Below, in pieces: positions 1 to 7,021 of a stretch of DNA of 10,231 nucleotides (positions are counted from its first letter, which is position 1; each line of letters starts with the position of its first letter). The DNA is from Bacteroidota bacterium (GTDB taxonomy: Bacteria > Bacteroidota > Bacteroidia > Chitinophagales > Chitinophagaceae). A program made the position numbers and the translations under genes. The DNA lies in contig JAGWTX010000040.1 of the NCBI GenBank assembly GCA_028875955.1, forward strand, positions 1-10,231, given 5' to 3'. The notes below the pieces were generated by a model. It saw nothing but the letters and a program-made list of their open reading frames with translations. It was not told the DNA's origin and made no database searches.

Positions 1-176
1 ATTCGCGTAAGAGTGACCAGGACTGGCATGGCAGGACCGACCACAATAAAGTTGTGATCTTTCCAAAGGAACAATATCCATTGAAGAAAGGTGATTATGT
101 AAACGTATTTATACACAGTTGTACAGCCGGAACCTTATTGGGGAAAGTGGTGCCGGAGGAAGGGAACCACCTCTGA
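1..176 (+). CDS. miaB: MiaB C-terminal end, tRNA methylthiotransferase (5'-truncated by window)
   Basis: This is the last 57 codons or so of a gene that begins left of the window. It reads in the frame whose first full codon is at base 3 and ends at TGA 174-176. The visible residues include GRTDHNKVVIFPKE and, near the end, GDYVNVFIHSCTAGTLLG. These match the C-terminal TRAM domain of MiaB, where GRT-x-x-NKVV-x-FP and a GD-x-V-x-V-x-I stretch before the final strand are typical. MiaB is a radical-SAM enzyme that adds the 2-methylthio group to isopentenyladenosine 37 of tRNA. The radical-SAM core and cysteine clusters lie outside the window, so this call rests on the TRAM end and on its position before a sigma54 activator, lptE and secG, a common Bacteroidota order. 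Another TRAM-containing methylthiotransferase such as RimO is the alternative, and is less likely in this context. Confidence 0.83.
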   Translation, partial: SRKSDQDWHGRTDHNKVVIFPKEQYPLKKGDYVNVFIHSCTAGTLLGKVVPEEGNHL

Positions 177-198
177 ATGAATCATTATAACAGATTGC

Positions 199-1479
199 AT
201 GGATTTACAAAGTATCAAGAACAGATTTGGCATCATAGGCAATTCACCCGCCCTGAATCATGCCCTCAATACGGCCGTACAGGTTGCCGCAACCGACCTG
301 ACGGTACTGATCGTTGGTGAAAGCGGTGTGGGAAAGGAAGTATTCTCCCAGATCATACATGCCCTTTCCTCAAGAAAACATAATCCCTTTATCGCAGTCA
401 ATTGCGGAGCCATTCCGGAAGGAACCATCGATTCTGAATTGTTTGGTCATGAGAAAGGCGCTTTTACCGGAGCGGTGGACAGCCGTAAGGGTTATTTCGA
501 AACCGTGAGTGGCGGAACGATTTTCATGGACGAGATCGGGGAAATGCCCCTTGGCACACAGGCCCGTTTGTTACGGGTTCTGGAAACAGGTGAGTTTATC
601 CGCGTTGGTTCATCCAAAGTACAAAAAACAGATGTCCGGGTAATCGCAGCTACCAATCGCGAATTGCTGGAGTTTACACAAAAAGGGAGGTTCCGGGAAG
701 ATCTCTATTACCGGTTGAGCACCGTTCCCATTCGCGTGCCTTCCCTCCGGGACAGAAAGGAAGATATCTTATTGTTGTTCAGAAAATTTGTCGTGGATTT
801 TTCTGAACGGTATAAAACGACCCCGGTACAATTGGATGATGAAGCAAAAAATCTGTTAATCAATCATAACTGGCAGGGTAATGTGCGGGAGTTAAAGAAT
901 ATTGCAGAACAGATTTCCGTATTAAGCCCGACCGCACAGGTAAGCGGACAGGAAATGCGGAAGTTTCTGCCGGTACATCCGGGTTCGAACCGGTTACCCA
1001 TGTTAACCGGCCAAAATGCGGGAACCGGTGATTTTGCCAATGAAAGAGAGATTTTGTACAAACTCTTTTTCGATATGAAAAAAGACGTGACGGAACTGAA
1101 AAAGATGTTTCTCGAAATATTACAGAACCCATCTCTTGCCGGGTCAGCCGCCAACTATACCCGTGATTCCTTGATCGCTGATTTCCATTCCAATGGTGAT
1201 AATGGGAATGCCCTGGTTCCACCGGTTGTGTCGCAATCATCCGGGAATAACCAGTCTGCCTATTTGCCTGCCGGCACGCAGCCCGTCTTATTGCATGAGA
1301 CAGACATACATCAGCATGAAGAAGTGGAAGAATCCCTGAATATCATGGATAAGGAGAAAGAGCTCATTGTAAAAGCGCTCAAGAAACACAAGGGCAAAAG
1401 ACGGGATGCATCGCTGGATCTTGGCATCAGTGAAAGAACCTTGTACCGCAAGCTGAAAGAATACGATATTGATGAATAA
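199..1479 (+). CDS. Sigma54-dependent AAA+ transcriptional activator with Fis-type HTH, no receiver domain
   Basis: This 426-residue protein is a bacterial enhancer-binding protein, which remodels sigma54-RNA polymerase to open promoters. The AAA+ domain starts almost at the N-terminus. Visible motifs are Walker A GESGVGKE (40-47), the sigma54-contacting GAFTGA loop (87-92), Walker B with IFMDE (108-112), sensor I ATN (151-153), the arginine-finger region FREDLYYRL (165-173) and sensor II GNVREL (227-232). All key residues are intact. A poorly conserved linker of about 140 residues follows, with a helical, charged stretch near 283-308. It ends in a Fis-type helix-turn-helix at about 385-424 (LGISERTLYRKL). 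There is no N-terminal receiver, GAF or PAS domain, so activity is probably not set by direct phosphorylation. ATG 199 is chosen because the frame has a stop (TAA 187-189) just upstream. The gene lies 22 bp after miaB and 22 bp before the preferred lptE start. Its target promoters cannot be told from this window. Confidence 0.93.
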   Translation: MDLQSIKNRFGIIGNSPALNHALNTAVQVAATDLTVLIVGESGVGKEVFSQIIHALSSRKHNPFIAVNCGAIPEGTIDSELFGHEKGAFTGAVDSRKGYFETVSGGTIFMDEIGEMPLGTQARLLRVLETGEFIRVGSSKVQKTDVRVIAATNRELLEFTQKGRFREDLYYRLSTVPIRVPSLRDRKEDILLLFRKFVVDFSERYKTTPVQLDDEAKNLLINHNWQGNVRELKNIAEQISVLSPTAQVSGQEMRKFLPVHPGSNRLPMLTGQNAGTGDFANEREILYKLFFDMKKDVTELKKMFLEILQNPSLAGSAANYTRDSLIADFHSNGDNGNALVPPVVSQSSGNNQSAYLPAGTQPVLLHETDIHQHEEVEESLNIMDKEKELIVKALKKHKGKRRDASLDLGISERTLYRKLKEYDIDE

Positions 1480-1501
1480 TCGCCACCGGAAAAGCAGTCG
1501 A

Positions 1502-2029
1502 ATGAAAACAACTTACAGAATACATCAGATCCGCACAGCTGTCAGCAGTATGCTCCTGTTGGTTCTTTTCATGTCCGGATGCAAGATCTATTCCTTCAAG
1601 GATGCCGTGATCCCTTCAGATGTGAAAACGGTCAAAATCAGTCCTGTTACCAACACGGCGCTTTATGTGAACCCGCAGGTGGCACAGAAAATGTATGATA
1701 AACTGCAACAAAAAATCATCGGAAGCACCCGTTTGATCAGAACCAATAATGATGATGCGGATTATGTGATTTCGGGTGGCATTACCACATATGATGCAAC
1801 CCAGACCGTGGGGGTAAGTTCCCAGCAGGCCAGCACCAACCGTTTAACCGTCACCATGCATGTGGTCTGGCGGAAAAACAAGACCAACGAAACGGTTGAA
1901 TTTGATGTAAGCAGAAGTTTTGATTACTCAGCCAATCTATCCCTGCAACAGGCAGAAGGACAATTATTGGATGAAGTGGTCAGGACCCTGACGGATGATG
2001 TATTTAACCGTATTTTTTCAGACTGGTAA
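1502..2029 (+). CDS. lptE: LptE-like LPS-assembly outer-membrane lipoprotein
   Basis: This 175-residue lipoprotein has a signal peptide with a hydrophobic core (MLLLVLF) and a lipobox ending MSGC, with the acylated cysteine at residue 27. The mature part contains the motif K-I-Y-SFKDA just after the cysteine and the stretch VKTVKISPVTN. The pattern GxGCx(Y)SF near the N-terminus followed by a small alpha/beta domain is typical of Bacteroidota LptE. LptE plugs the LptD barrel and helps insert lipopolysaccharide into the outer leaflet. The start is uncertain. ATG 1502 gives a normal-length signal peptide and has GGAAAAG about 10 bases before it. An in-frame ATG at 1472, and a TTG at 1469, would overlap the upstream gene and add a basic N-terminal extension. 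The family call rests on lipoprotein features, size and operon position, because LptE sequences diverge strongly. Confidence 0.82.
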   Translation: MKTTYRIHQIRTAVSSMLLLVLFMSGCKIYSFKDAVIPSDVKTVKISPVTNTALYVNPQVAQKMYDKLQQKIIGSTRLIRTNNDDADYVISGGITTYDATQTVGVSSQQASTNRLTVTMHVVWRKNKTNETVEFDVSRSFDYSANLSLQQAEGQLLDEVVRTLTDDVFNRIFSDW

Positions 2030-2049
2030 TCCTGTCTTATATTTAACGC

Positions 2050-2943
2050 ATGAACCTGAACCAGGAAAAAGCCTTGTTTCACCTGACTGGTAAATTGTCC
2101 TTATCACAGATTGCTCCGGAAACCCTGCAGCAGCTTGTTGATGAAGCGCCCTATTTTGCCCCTGCTCATTTTTTCCATACGGCCCGAAAACAAATACAGA
2201 ACCGATCCGAAGATTGGAAAGATTCTTTACAACATACCCAGCTCTATTTTACCAACCCGTTATGGCTTTCCTTACAACTATCCGGTTTTGAGAAAATGAA
2301 GACCGGGTCAACCGAATCGGTTTCCCATCAGGAACCGGGTACCGTTCCGGCTCACAGGGAAGAACAACCGATCCAGAATTCTTTACCTTCCTTTAAGGAA
2401 AGTATCCGCCAGGCCGAAATAGATTCAACGGAGATAACGGATCAGCCTTCCGGAGCTGATACAGATCCGGATTCCGATAAAACAGCAGAAAACAAGATAT
2501 CGGATATATTATCCAGCCAGCTTGCTGATTTCAAAAAACCCATTGACCCGAATGCGTCACTGGACATTGATTCGGACAGGAAACGGATGCATACCATCGA
2601 TTATTTTGCATCTCAGGGCATCAAAGTTGACCTGAATGCCATCCCCCAGGATAAATTGACCACGCACTTACGCAAGTTCACAGATTGGCTGAAACAGATG
2701 AAAACGGTTCAGGGCGGAACGGTAGCCGAACTCGCCTCCAACCCCGAAATGGAGAAAGCGGTCTATGAAAACGCCAAAATATCCAATCAATCGCGTGAAA
2801 TCGTTACGGAAGCCATGGCCGAAGTGCTGCTGCAGCAGGGGCAGACTGAAAAAGCGATTCAGCTCTATATCAAATTAAGTTTCATAAATCCTGAAAAATC
2901 CAGTTATTTTGCAGCTAAAATCGAACAATTAAAAGGTTTATAA
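2050..2943 (+). CDS. Uncharacterised protein with a single C-terminal TPR-like motif
   Basis: I do not recognise a named family for this 297-residue protein. Three parts are visible. The N-terminal helical part (1-85) resembles a short helical repeat unit (LQQLVDEAPYFAPAHFFHTA, 27-46). The middle (about 86-180) is low-complexity, rich in Ser, Glu, Asp and Pro, and probably disordered. The C-terminal part contains ASQGIKVDLNAIP, then WLKQMK, and ends with a TPR-like helix pair at about 252-290, in which QQGQTEKAIQLYIKLSFINP has the spacing of a TPR. There is no signal peptide and no membrane helix, so it is probably cytoplasmic. It lies 20 bp after lptE and one base before secG, so it is almost certainly cotranscribed with both. 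As I recall, an uncharacterised protein at this place is common in Bacteroidota. A role in envelope protein or LPS traffic is only inference from neighbours. Confidence 0.88.
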   Translation: MNLNQEKALFHLTGKLSLSQIAPETLQQLVDEAPYFAPAHFFHTARKQIQNRSEDWKDSLQHTQLYFTNPLWLSLQLSGFEKMKTGSTESVSHQEPGTVPAHREEQPIQNSLPSFKESIRQAEIDSTEITDQPSGADTDPDSDKTAENKISDILSSQLADFKKPIDPNASLDIDSDRKRMHTIDYFASQGIKVDLNAIPQDKLTTHLRKFTDWLKQMKTVQGGTVAELASNPEMEKAVYENAKISNQSREIVTEAMAEVLLQQGQTEKAIQLYIKLSFINPEKSSYFAAKIEQLKGL

Positions 2944-2944
2944 A

Positions 2945-3295
2945 ATGATCATTCTGTTTTTGATATTAATCGTGATTAGTGCGGTAGTACTGGGTTTTAT
3001 TGTTTTGGTGCAAAACCCGAAAGGCGGTGGCTTATCCGGCAGTGTGGGTGGTTTCAGCAATCAGTTGATGGGCGTAAAGCAAACAACGGATGTATTGGAA
3101 AAGGGAACCTGGCTTTTTTCAGGCATTATCGCCCTGCTGGCCATTTTTTCTACCGTATTTCTGAAAGGCGGTTCCGCTGATTCCGTAGACAATTCATTGT
3201 TACAAAAAGTAAATACCAGCCAGTCTGCTCCTGCTCCGGCGGCCACAACCCCACCGGCCAATGCGGTTCCTTTGAAATCAGATTCCAGCAAATAA
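2945..3295 (+). CDS. secG: Preprotein translocase subunit SecG
   Basis: This 116-residue inner-membrane protein has two hydrophobic segments, at about 1-22 and 55-73. The loop between them carries NPKGGGLSGSVGGF (24-37), the characteristic Gly-rich SecG signature with an LSG-like core. SecG associates with SecYE and speeds SecA-driven export. After the second helix there is a hydrophilic tail of about 40 residues rich in Ala, Pro and Ser (for example SAPAPAATTPPA), which extends beyond the E. coli-type core and is common in Bacteroidota SecG. The ATG starts one base after the stop of the upstream gene, so translational coupling is likely. A perfect intrinsic terminator begins 24 bases after the stop, which makes this the last gene of its transcription unit. 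Confidence 0.93.
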   Translation: MIILFLILIVISAVVLGFIVLVQNPKGGGLSGSVGGFSNQLMGVKQTTDVLEKGTWLFSGIIALLAIFSTVFLKGGSADSVDNSLLQKVNTSQSAPAPAATTPPANAVPLKSDSSK

Positions 3296-3319
3296 TAGAA
3301 ACAGTTGTATAAATTACTG

Positions 3320-3347
3320 CCCTGTCTGATTTTCAGACAGGGTTTTT
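3320..3347 (+). terminator. Rho-independent terminator after secG
   Basis: A perfect 10-bp stem (CCCTGTCTGA at 3320-3329 pairing with TCAGACAGGG at 3333-3342) has a three-base TTT loop and is followed at once by five T residues (3343-3347). It begins 24 bases past the secG stop. It separates the miaB-secG unit from mltG, which starts about 100 bases further on. Confidence 0.9.
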
Positions 3348-3446
3348 AGTTAATTTAAAGACCGTTATGGCCCCTGAATTGACAAACAACATCGATTCTT
3401 TGAAGGGTCAGCCAAACCCGATTTAGAAGTAAGATAAACTACACAA

Positions 3447-4490
3447 ATGAAAAGGTATTTCCGGTGGATGGTTTTGCTGCTATTAGCGCTGGGTATTGCT
3501 GGTTATTTTCGTTTTTTTTCGGCTGCAACCTCTTTTCAGGAGAAAACCCGGTATTTTATCATTGACAGTGCCGGAGAATCCAGGGAATCTGTGCTGGCTG
3601 CCATCAAACAGAAAGGGATCATTCGGCATACCGGTTCATTGGATCTGCTGGCTTCCGTTTTAGGAGCCTGGCATAAGATCAGACCCGGAAAATATGAAGT
3701 GAAAAAAGGAGCCAGTTTATTTGCAATAGCAAGAATGCTAAAAAACGGCAAACAAGCTGAGATCAAACTGGTGATCAACGGAATCCGGATTAAGGAGAAC
3801 CTTGCCAGACTGATCGCAAAGGATTTTTCAGTCGATTCAGTCACCGTGATGCAATATCTTACCAACAATGATTCACTGAAAGAATTCGGGGTTGACAGTA
3901 ATACGGTTTTCAGTCTGATCATTCCGGATACCTACTCATTTTACTGGAATGCTTCCCTGCCGGTGATATTTAAAAAGCTGGCTGCAGCTAAAAACAGTTT
4001 CTGGTCAAAGGATAACCGGCTTGAAAAGGCAAAGGCGTTGGGGATGAGCCCGGAAGAAGTCTATACACTGGCATCCATTGTAGAGGAGGAAACCAATTTT
4101 AGTTCTGACAAATACAAAATCGCAAGCGTATACCTGAATCGGCTTCATAAAGCAATGCCCTTGCAGGCCTGTCCTACCATTAAATATGCCATGAAGGATT
4201 TTACGCTGACTCGGATCTATGACAAATACCTGTCAAACCCCTCCCCTTATAACACCTATCGCAGGAAGGGTTTGCCCCCGGGCCCTATTTGCATTCCATC
4301 CCCCAAAACAATTGATATCGTTTTGGATGCCCCTAAAACAGACTATTTATATTTTGTAGCCAAAAGCGATTTCAGTGGCTATCACCATTTCAGTGCCACT
4401 TATGCGGAACATAGTAAGTATGCAAAGGAATATCAGAAGGAACTGGATAAATACATGGCCCGCAAACAGGAAAAAACAAAACAGCCTTGA
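3447..4490 (+). CDS. mltG: Endolytic murein transglycosylase MltG (YceG-like)
   Basis: This 347-residue protein has a single N-terminal membrane anchor (about 8-26) and an otherwise periplasmic body. MltG cleaves nascent glycan strands within the chain, releasing them from synthesis. An N-terminal LysM-like region (about 35-105, with PGKYEVKKGASLFAIARML at 80-98) precedes the catalytic YceG domain. That domain shows IPDTYSFYW (159-167), the catalytic segment LASIVEEETNF (208-218) and the C-terminal signature YNTYRRKGLPPGPI (268-281). By alignment from memory with E. coli MltG (Glu218 in a VEKE context), the catalytic glutamate is Glu213. Length agrees with the family (about 340 residues). The gene starts 99 bases after the secG terminator, so it should have its own promoter, but I see no convincing one. 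Its stop overlaps the start of the next gene. Confidence 0.95.
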   Translation: MKRYFRWMVLLLLALGIAGYFRFFSAATSFQEKTRYFIIDSAGESRESVLAAIKQKGIIRHTGSLDLLASVLGAWHKIRPGKYEVKKGASLFAIARMLKNGKQAEIKLVINGIRIKENLARLIAKDFSVDSVTVMQYLTNNDSLKEFGVDSNTVFSLIIPDTYSFYWNASLPVIFKKLAAAKNSFWSKDNRLEKAKALGMSPEEVYTLASIVEEETNFSSDKYKIASVYLNRLHKAMPLQACPTIKYAMKDFTLTRIYDKYLSNPSPYNTYRRKGLPPGPICIPSPKTIDIVLDAPKTDYLYFVAKSDFSGYHHFSATYAEHSKYAKEYQKELDKYMARKQEKTKQP

Positions 4491-5482
4491 CAAAACTGGA
4501 AAGAATATTGTTCCGTTCATTTCCGGTATCTTTTCTCAGAAAGAAAAGTAAACACTGGGTAATTCCTGGTTTCCAGGGAGTGCCTGTGTACGATGTGTTT
4601 CATTTTTTTGTGAAGCAGATCAAAAAAGTAGGCCTCAATGAAAGGGCCGCTGCCATATCCTTTAACCTGATCATGGCCTTACCTGCGGGGTTACTTTTTT
4701 TGTTTTCCCTGATCCCGCTTTTCCCAAAACCGGACAGTTTTCAGAAAGAGATCCTGAATCTTTTCAAAGACATTACCCCGAATTCGAATACCTATCATTT
4801 TATTGCCGGCATATTAAACGACCTGCTGGATCACAAACATGTGGGCATATTCTCCTTTGGTTTCCTGTTACTCATTTTCTATTCATCCAATGCCATGATT
4901 GGCATTATCCGGACATTTGACAAATCGATCCAGGAGCACAAGGGCATTTTCCTGCATAAACGCTGGCGCGCCATCCGGTTAACCATTATACTGATTATTC
5001 TGGTTTTGATTTCAACCCTGCTGTTGTTTCTGGGGAGAGAGCAATTGAATTATGTGATGAAAACGGTGTTCCATGCAAAAAAGGATGTCAGAATCCTTTG
5101 GTGGAACAGTTTGCGATGGCTGGTTATCCTGGGTTTGTTATTCTATGGCATCGCGTTCATTTATAAGTTTGCCCCTTCCGTAAAAAAAAGATGGGCCCTC
5201 CTGTCACCCGGATCCTTACTCGCAACCTCACTCACCCTGCTTACCACCCTGCTCTTCAGCTACTGGGTAAATAATTTTGCCAGCTATAACCGGATCTATG
5301 GCTCCATCGGAACCGTTTTGATCATCATGATCCTTGTCTATATCAATTCCCTGATTTTACTGATCGGTTTTGAATTGAATGTCAGTATCACCTATCTGAC
5401 CAAGGAAGTTGCCGAAAGAAGAGAGATGGAAGAACTAAGCCTGTTTGAAAACAAAACAGACCTTTCCATGAAAAATAACTAA
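4487..5482 (+). CDS. YihY/BrkB-family inner-membrane protein
   Basis: This 331-residue protein has six predicted membrane helices, at about 62-80, 118-140, 163-183, 207-227, 240-262 and 274-298. The family signature lies at the end: SYNRIYGSIGT (266-276), then a hydrophobic helix and LIGFELN (292-298). The segment NERAAAISFN (51-60) before helix 1 is also typical. The family was once called ribonuclease BN by error; a transport or envelope function is suspected but unproven. The likely start is TTG 4487, which overlaps the mltG stop (TTGA), the rare-start form of the ATGA arrangement. No in-frame ATG exists before codon 63, which lies inside helix 1, so a non-ATG start is needed. TTG 4508 is the other nearby choice. 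The overlap suggests translational coupling to mltG. Confidence 0.9.
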   Translation: MTKLERILFRSFPVSFLRKKSKHWVIPGFQGVPVYDVFHFFVKQIKKVGLNERAAAISFNLIMALPAGLLFLFSLIPLFPKPDSFQKEILNLFKDITPNSNTYHFIAGILNDLLDHKHVGIFSFGFLLLIFYSSNAMIGIIRTFDKSIQEHKGIFLHKRWRAIRLTIILIILVLISTLLLFLGREQLNYVMKTVFHAKKDVRILWWNSLRWLVILGLLFYGIAFIYKFAPSVKKRWALLSPGSLLATSLTLLTTLLFSYWVNNFASYNRIYGSIGTVLIIMILVYINSLILLIGFELNVSITYLTKEVAERREMEELSLFENKTDLSMKNN

Positions 5483-5633
5483 CCATTCGCATTTGTTTAT
5501 GGAATTTAAAGGTGAATTGCATCCCAATAACATTCAACTAACAAATGCTTATGAAATATACCGTATGAAATTCTGCAGGCAACGATAATTCATAACCGGT
5601 AAATTTCATCTGACAATTACCCAACCAAAAAAA

Positions 5634-5840
5634 ATGCAGATGAAAAAGAATCCAACCCTCCGTACACTGGTGATCTTAGGTATTGTTTTCCTGATCACTT
5701 ATGCTTTGGCAGATGGCATCCGGTATGGCAGTACCACAGGTGTGATGATGTCCATTACCAGTTTGTTCGCCCTCTTCGTTTCGATCTACCTGTATGACAA
5801 ACTGTTGCAACTGAAGGAAGAGGAAGAAAAATCCTATTGA
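5634..5840 (+). CDS. Small two-helix membrane protein, unknown function
   Basis: This encodes 68 residues (66 if translation starts at the second ATG, 5640). I do not recognise a family. After a short basic start (KKNPTLR) come two hydrophobic segments, about 11-27 and 37-55, then a strongly charged tail (LKEEEEK). By the positive-inside rule, with the basic N-terminus in the cytosol, two helices would place both ends in the cytosol. An A-rich run (AAAAAAA) directly precedes ATG 5634, the usual Bacteroidota initiation context. A coding origin is supported by the hydrophobic pattern and charge distribution, and no other gene lies in the space. It stands 151 bp after the YihY gene, and its last seven bases overlap the 3' end of the convergent thioredoxin gene. 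Confidence 0.72.
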   Translation: MQMKKNPTLRTLVILGIVFLITYALADGIRYGSTTGVMMSITSLFALFVSIYLYDKLLQLKEEEEKSY

Positions 5841-6313
5841 ACCAGTTTCTGCAATTCCTGTTCCAGCCTGGGTTCCGGTAACTGTTGTTTGAAGAATTGC
5901 CTGTATTTTTTGGCATTGTTCACAAACAAACTTACCGGGATCGTGCCATCCCATGACTTGTCAATTTTCGGACAGAAACTATCCGGATTGGATTCGTTCA
6001 ACCAAACGATGGTTGACTGGTAATGCTGTTTCCTGGAAAAAGCCAGAATCCCATCGGGATATTCATCCGCAAAATCCAGACTTACCAGCAGGAGTTTTAC
6101 TTTTTTGTCTGAAAATTTAGCCATATTTTTTTCGAACCAGGGTATTTCCCTTACGCAGGGAGCACACCAGCTTGCCCAGAAATTGACAACCAATGGAGTG
6201 GTACTGGTATCAATCCAGTGGGTAAGCTGCTGGATGGATAATTTCTGTATGGTCTGCGCCGAAAGCCGGGCAGTGATAAAAATGGCGATCAACAGTACAC
6301 TGATTTTCTTCAT
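5834..6313 (-). CDS. Periplasmic TlpA-like thioredoxin-fold protein
   Basis: This 159-residue protein starts at the ATG whose complement is 6311-6313. This start gives a clean Sec signal peptide (KK, then SVLLIAIFITA, cleavage after LSA at about residue 19). An upstream in-frame ATG at 6343 would overlap the trmH end and bury the signal peptide. The mature protein has one thioredoxin domain: NFWASWCAPC (44-53) with the redox pair Cys50 and Cys53, and the cis-proline loop GTIPVSLF (123-130). TlpA/ResA-like proteins reduce or exchange disulfides in the periplasm, for instance in cytochrome c maturation. One additional cysteine, Cys114, sits in DSFCPKIDKSWDG, just before the cis-Pro loop. The specific partner cannot be told from the window. 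The gene is 14 bp downstream of trmH and probably cotranscribed with it. Confidence 0.9.
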   Translation of the reverse strand: MKKISVLLIAIFITARLSAQTIQKLSIQQLTHWIDTSTTPLVVNFWASWCAPCVREIPWFEKNMAKFSDKKVKLLLVSLDFADEYPDGILAFSRKQHYQSTIVWLNESNPDSFCPKIDKSWDGTIPVSLFVNNAKKYRQFFKQQLPEPRLEQELQKLVQ

Positions 6314-6327
6314 ACAATTTTGCTTTA

Positions 6328-6909
6328 TTATAATCGGCTCCATTGCCTGAGTAATTCCGCTCTTCTTTCTGTTGAAAGAGAGGGTGTATCATAATGACCG
6401 GCGAGTTTTTTTTGTCGCAGGGCTTCGTATATCGTTACAGCACAGGCTACGGAGATATTCAGACTCTGTATGATTCCCATCTGCGGAATGATAAAATTCC
6501 CATCAGCCAGTTGCCTGATCTCTTCACTGACCCCATCATGTTCGTTTCCAAAAACCAGGGCGATGGATTGGGTGAAATCAATCTCATGCATACTGACAGC
6601 ATCTGCTGAGAGATGGGTAGTCAGTATCCGGCTGTAACGCTTTCGGAGTTCTGCCACACAGGCTTTTGTGTCGGTATAGGAATGAATGGTGAGCCATTTG
6701 GCAGCGCTGCTGCTGCTGTTGTGCCCGAATTTTTTGTGGGGTTTGATCACGGTTGTCAGGACGAAGATGTCCTGTATGCCAACCGCTTCACAGGTACGCA
6801 TCACGGCGGATATGTTATGGGGATCATCCACATTCTCCATCACGATAGCCAGGTCCGACTGCCGCTTACTCAGCACCCTGTGAAACTTTTCTTCTCTTTC
6901 CGGAGTCAT
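6328..6909 (-). CDS. trmH: TrmH-type tRNA (guanosine-18)-2'-O-methyltransferase (SPOUT family)
   Basis: This encodes 193 residues of a SpoU/TrmH methyltransferase, which methylates the ribose of G18 in the tRNA D-loop using S-adenosylmethionine. The three SPOUT motifs are present: motif 1 PHNISAVMRT (30-39), with Asn32 and the presumed catalytic Arg38; motif 2 VFGNEHDGVS; and motif 3 IPQMGIIQSLNISVA, which forms the trefoil knot. The N-terminus (MTPEREEKF, then LSKRQSDL) aligns well with the E. coli TrmH start (MNPTRY, then LARRQPDL), so I place the start at 6909. An ATG at 6918 is nearly as good. The reading frame stays open to about 7155, but that extension is an out-of-frame reading of the repetitive tail of the upstream gene and crosses a strong hairpin. 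A related SpoU member with another RNA target is possible. Confidence 0.9.
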   Translation of the reverse strand: MTPEREEKFHRVLSKRQSDLAIVMENVDDPHNISAVMRTCEAVGIQDIFVLTTVIKPHKKFGHNSSSSAAKWLTIHSYTDTKACVAELRKRYSRILTTHLSADAVSMHEIDFTQSIALVFGNEHDGVSEEIRQLADGNFIIPQMGIIQSLNISVACAVTIYEALRQKKLAGHYDTPSLSTERRAELLRQWSRL

Positions 6910-6968
6910 TTCTATCATCTTTCCCAGCGAAATTCGCCAAGACGACTGAAGAAAACAAAATTGATTTG

Positions 6969-7003
6969 TCACCAACAAACAGGGGGTTCCTGTTTGTTGG
7001 TGA
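6969..7003 (-). terminator. Strong intergenic hairpin, possible terminator or mRNA processing site
   Basis: A perfect 15-bp stem is formed by 6969-6983 (TCACCAACAAACAGG) and 6989-7003 (CCTGTTTGTTGGTGA), with a five-base loop. It lies 18 bases past the stop of the secreted Arg/Asp-tailed protein and about 60 bases before trmH, all on the minus strand. Neither side has an immediate T-run: on the minus strand the stem is followed by ACAAATCAATTTTG. It is therefore not a standard intrinsic terminator. It may still attenuate read-through or protect the 3' end of the upstream message. Confidence 0.5.
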
Positions 7004-7021
7004 GGGATGGATCCGTTATCC

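Noticed and set aside
860..1240. Minus-strand open frames within the sigma54 activator gene
   Set aside because: They are antisense to the linker region of a gene with intact motifs and show no recognisable protein features.
3367..3426. A 19-codon reading frame between the secG terminator and mltG
   Set aside because: It is too short, has no distinctive composition or initiation context, and is likely to occur by chance.
6314..6343. A ten-residue N-terminal extension of the TlpA-like protein from ATG 6343
   Set aside because: It overlaps the end of trmH and would place polar residues before an otherwise standard signal peptide that begins with MKK.
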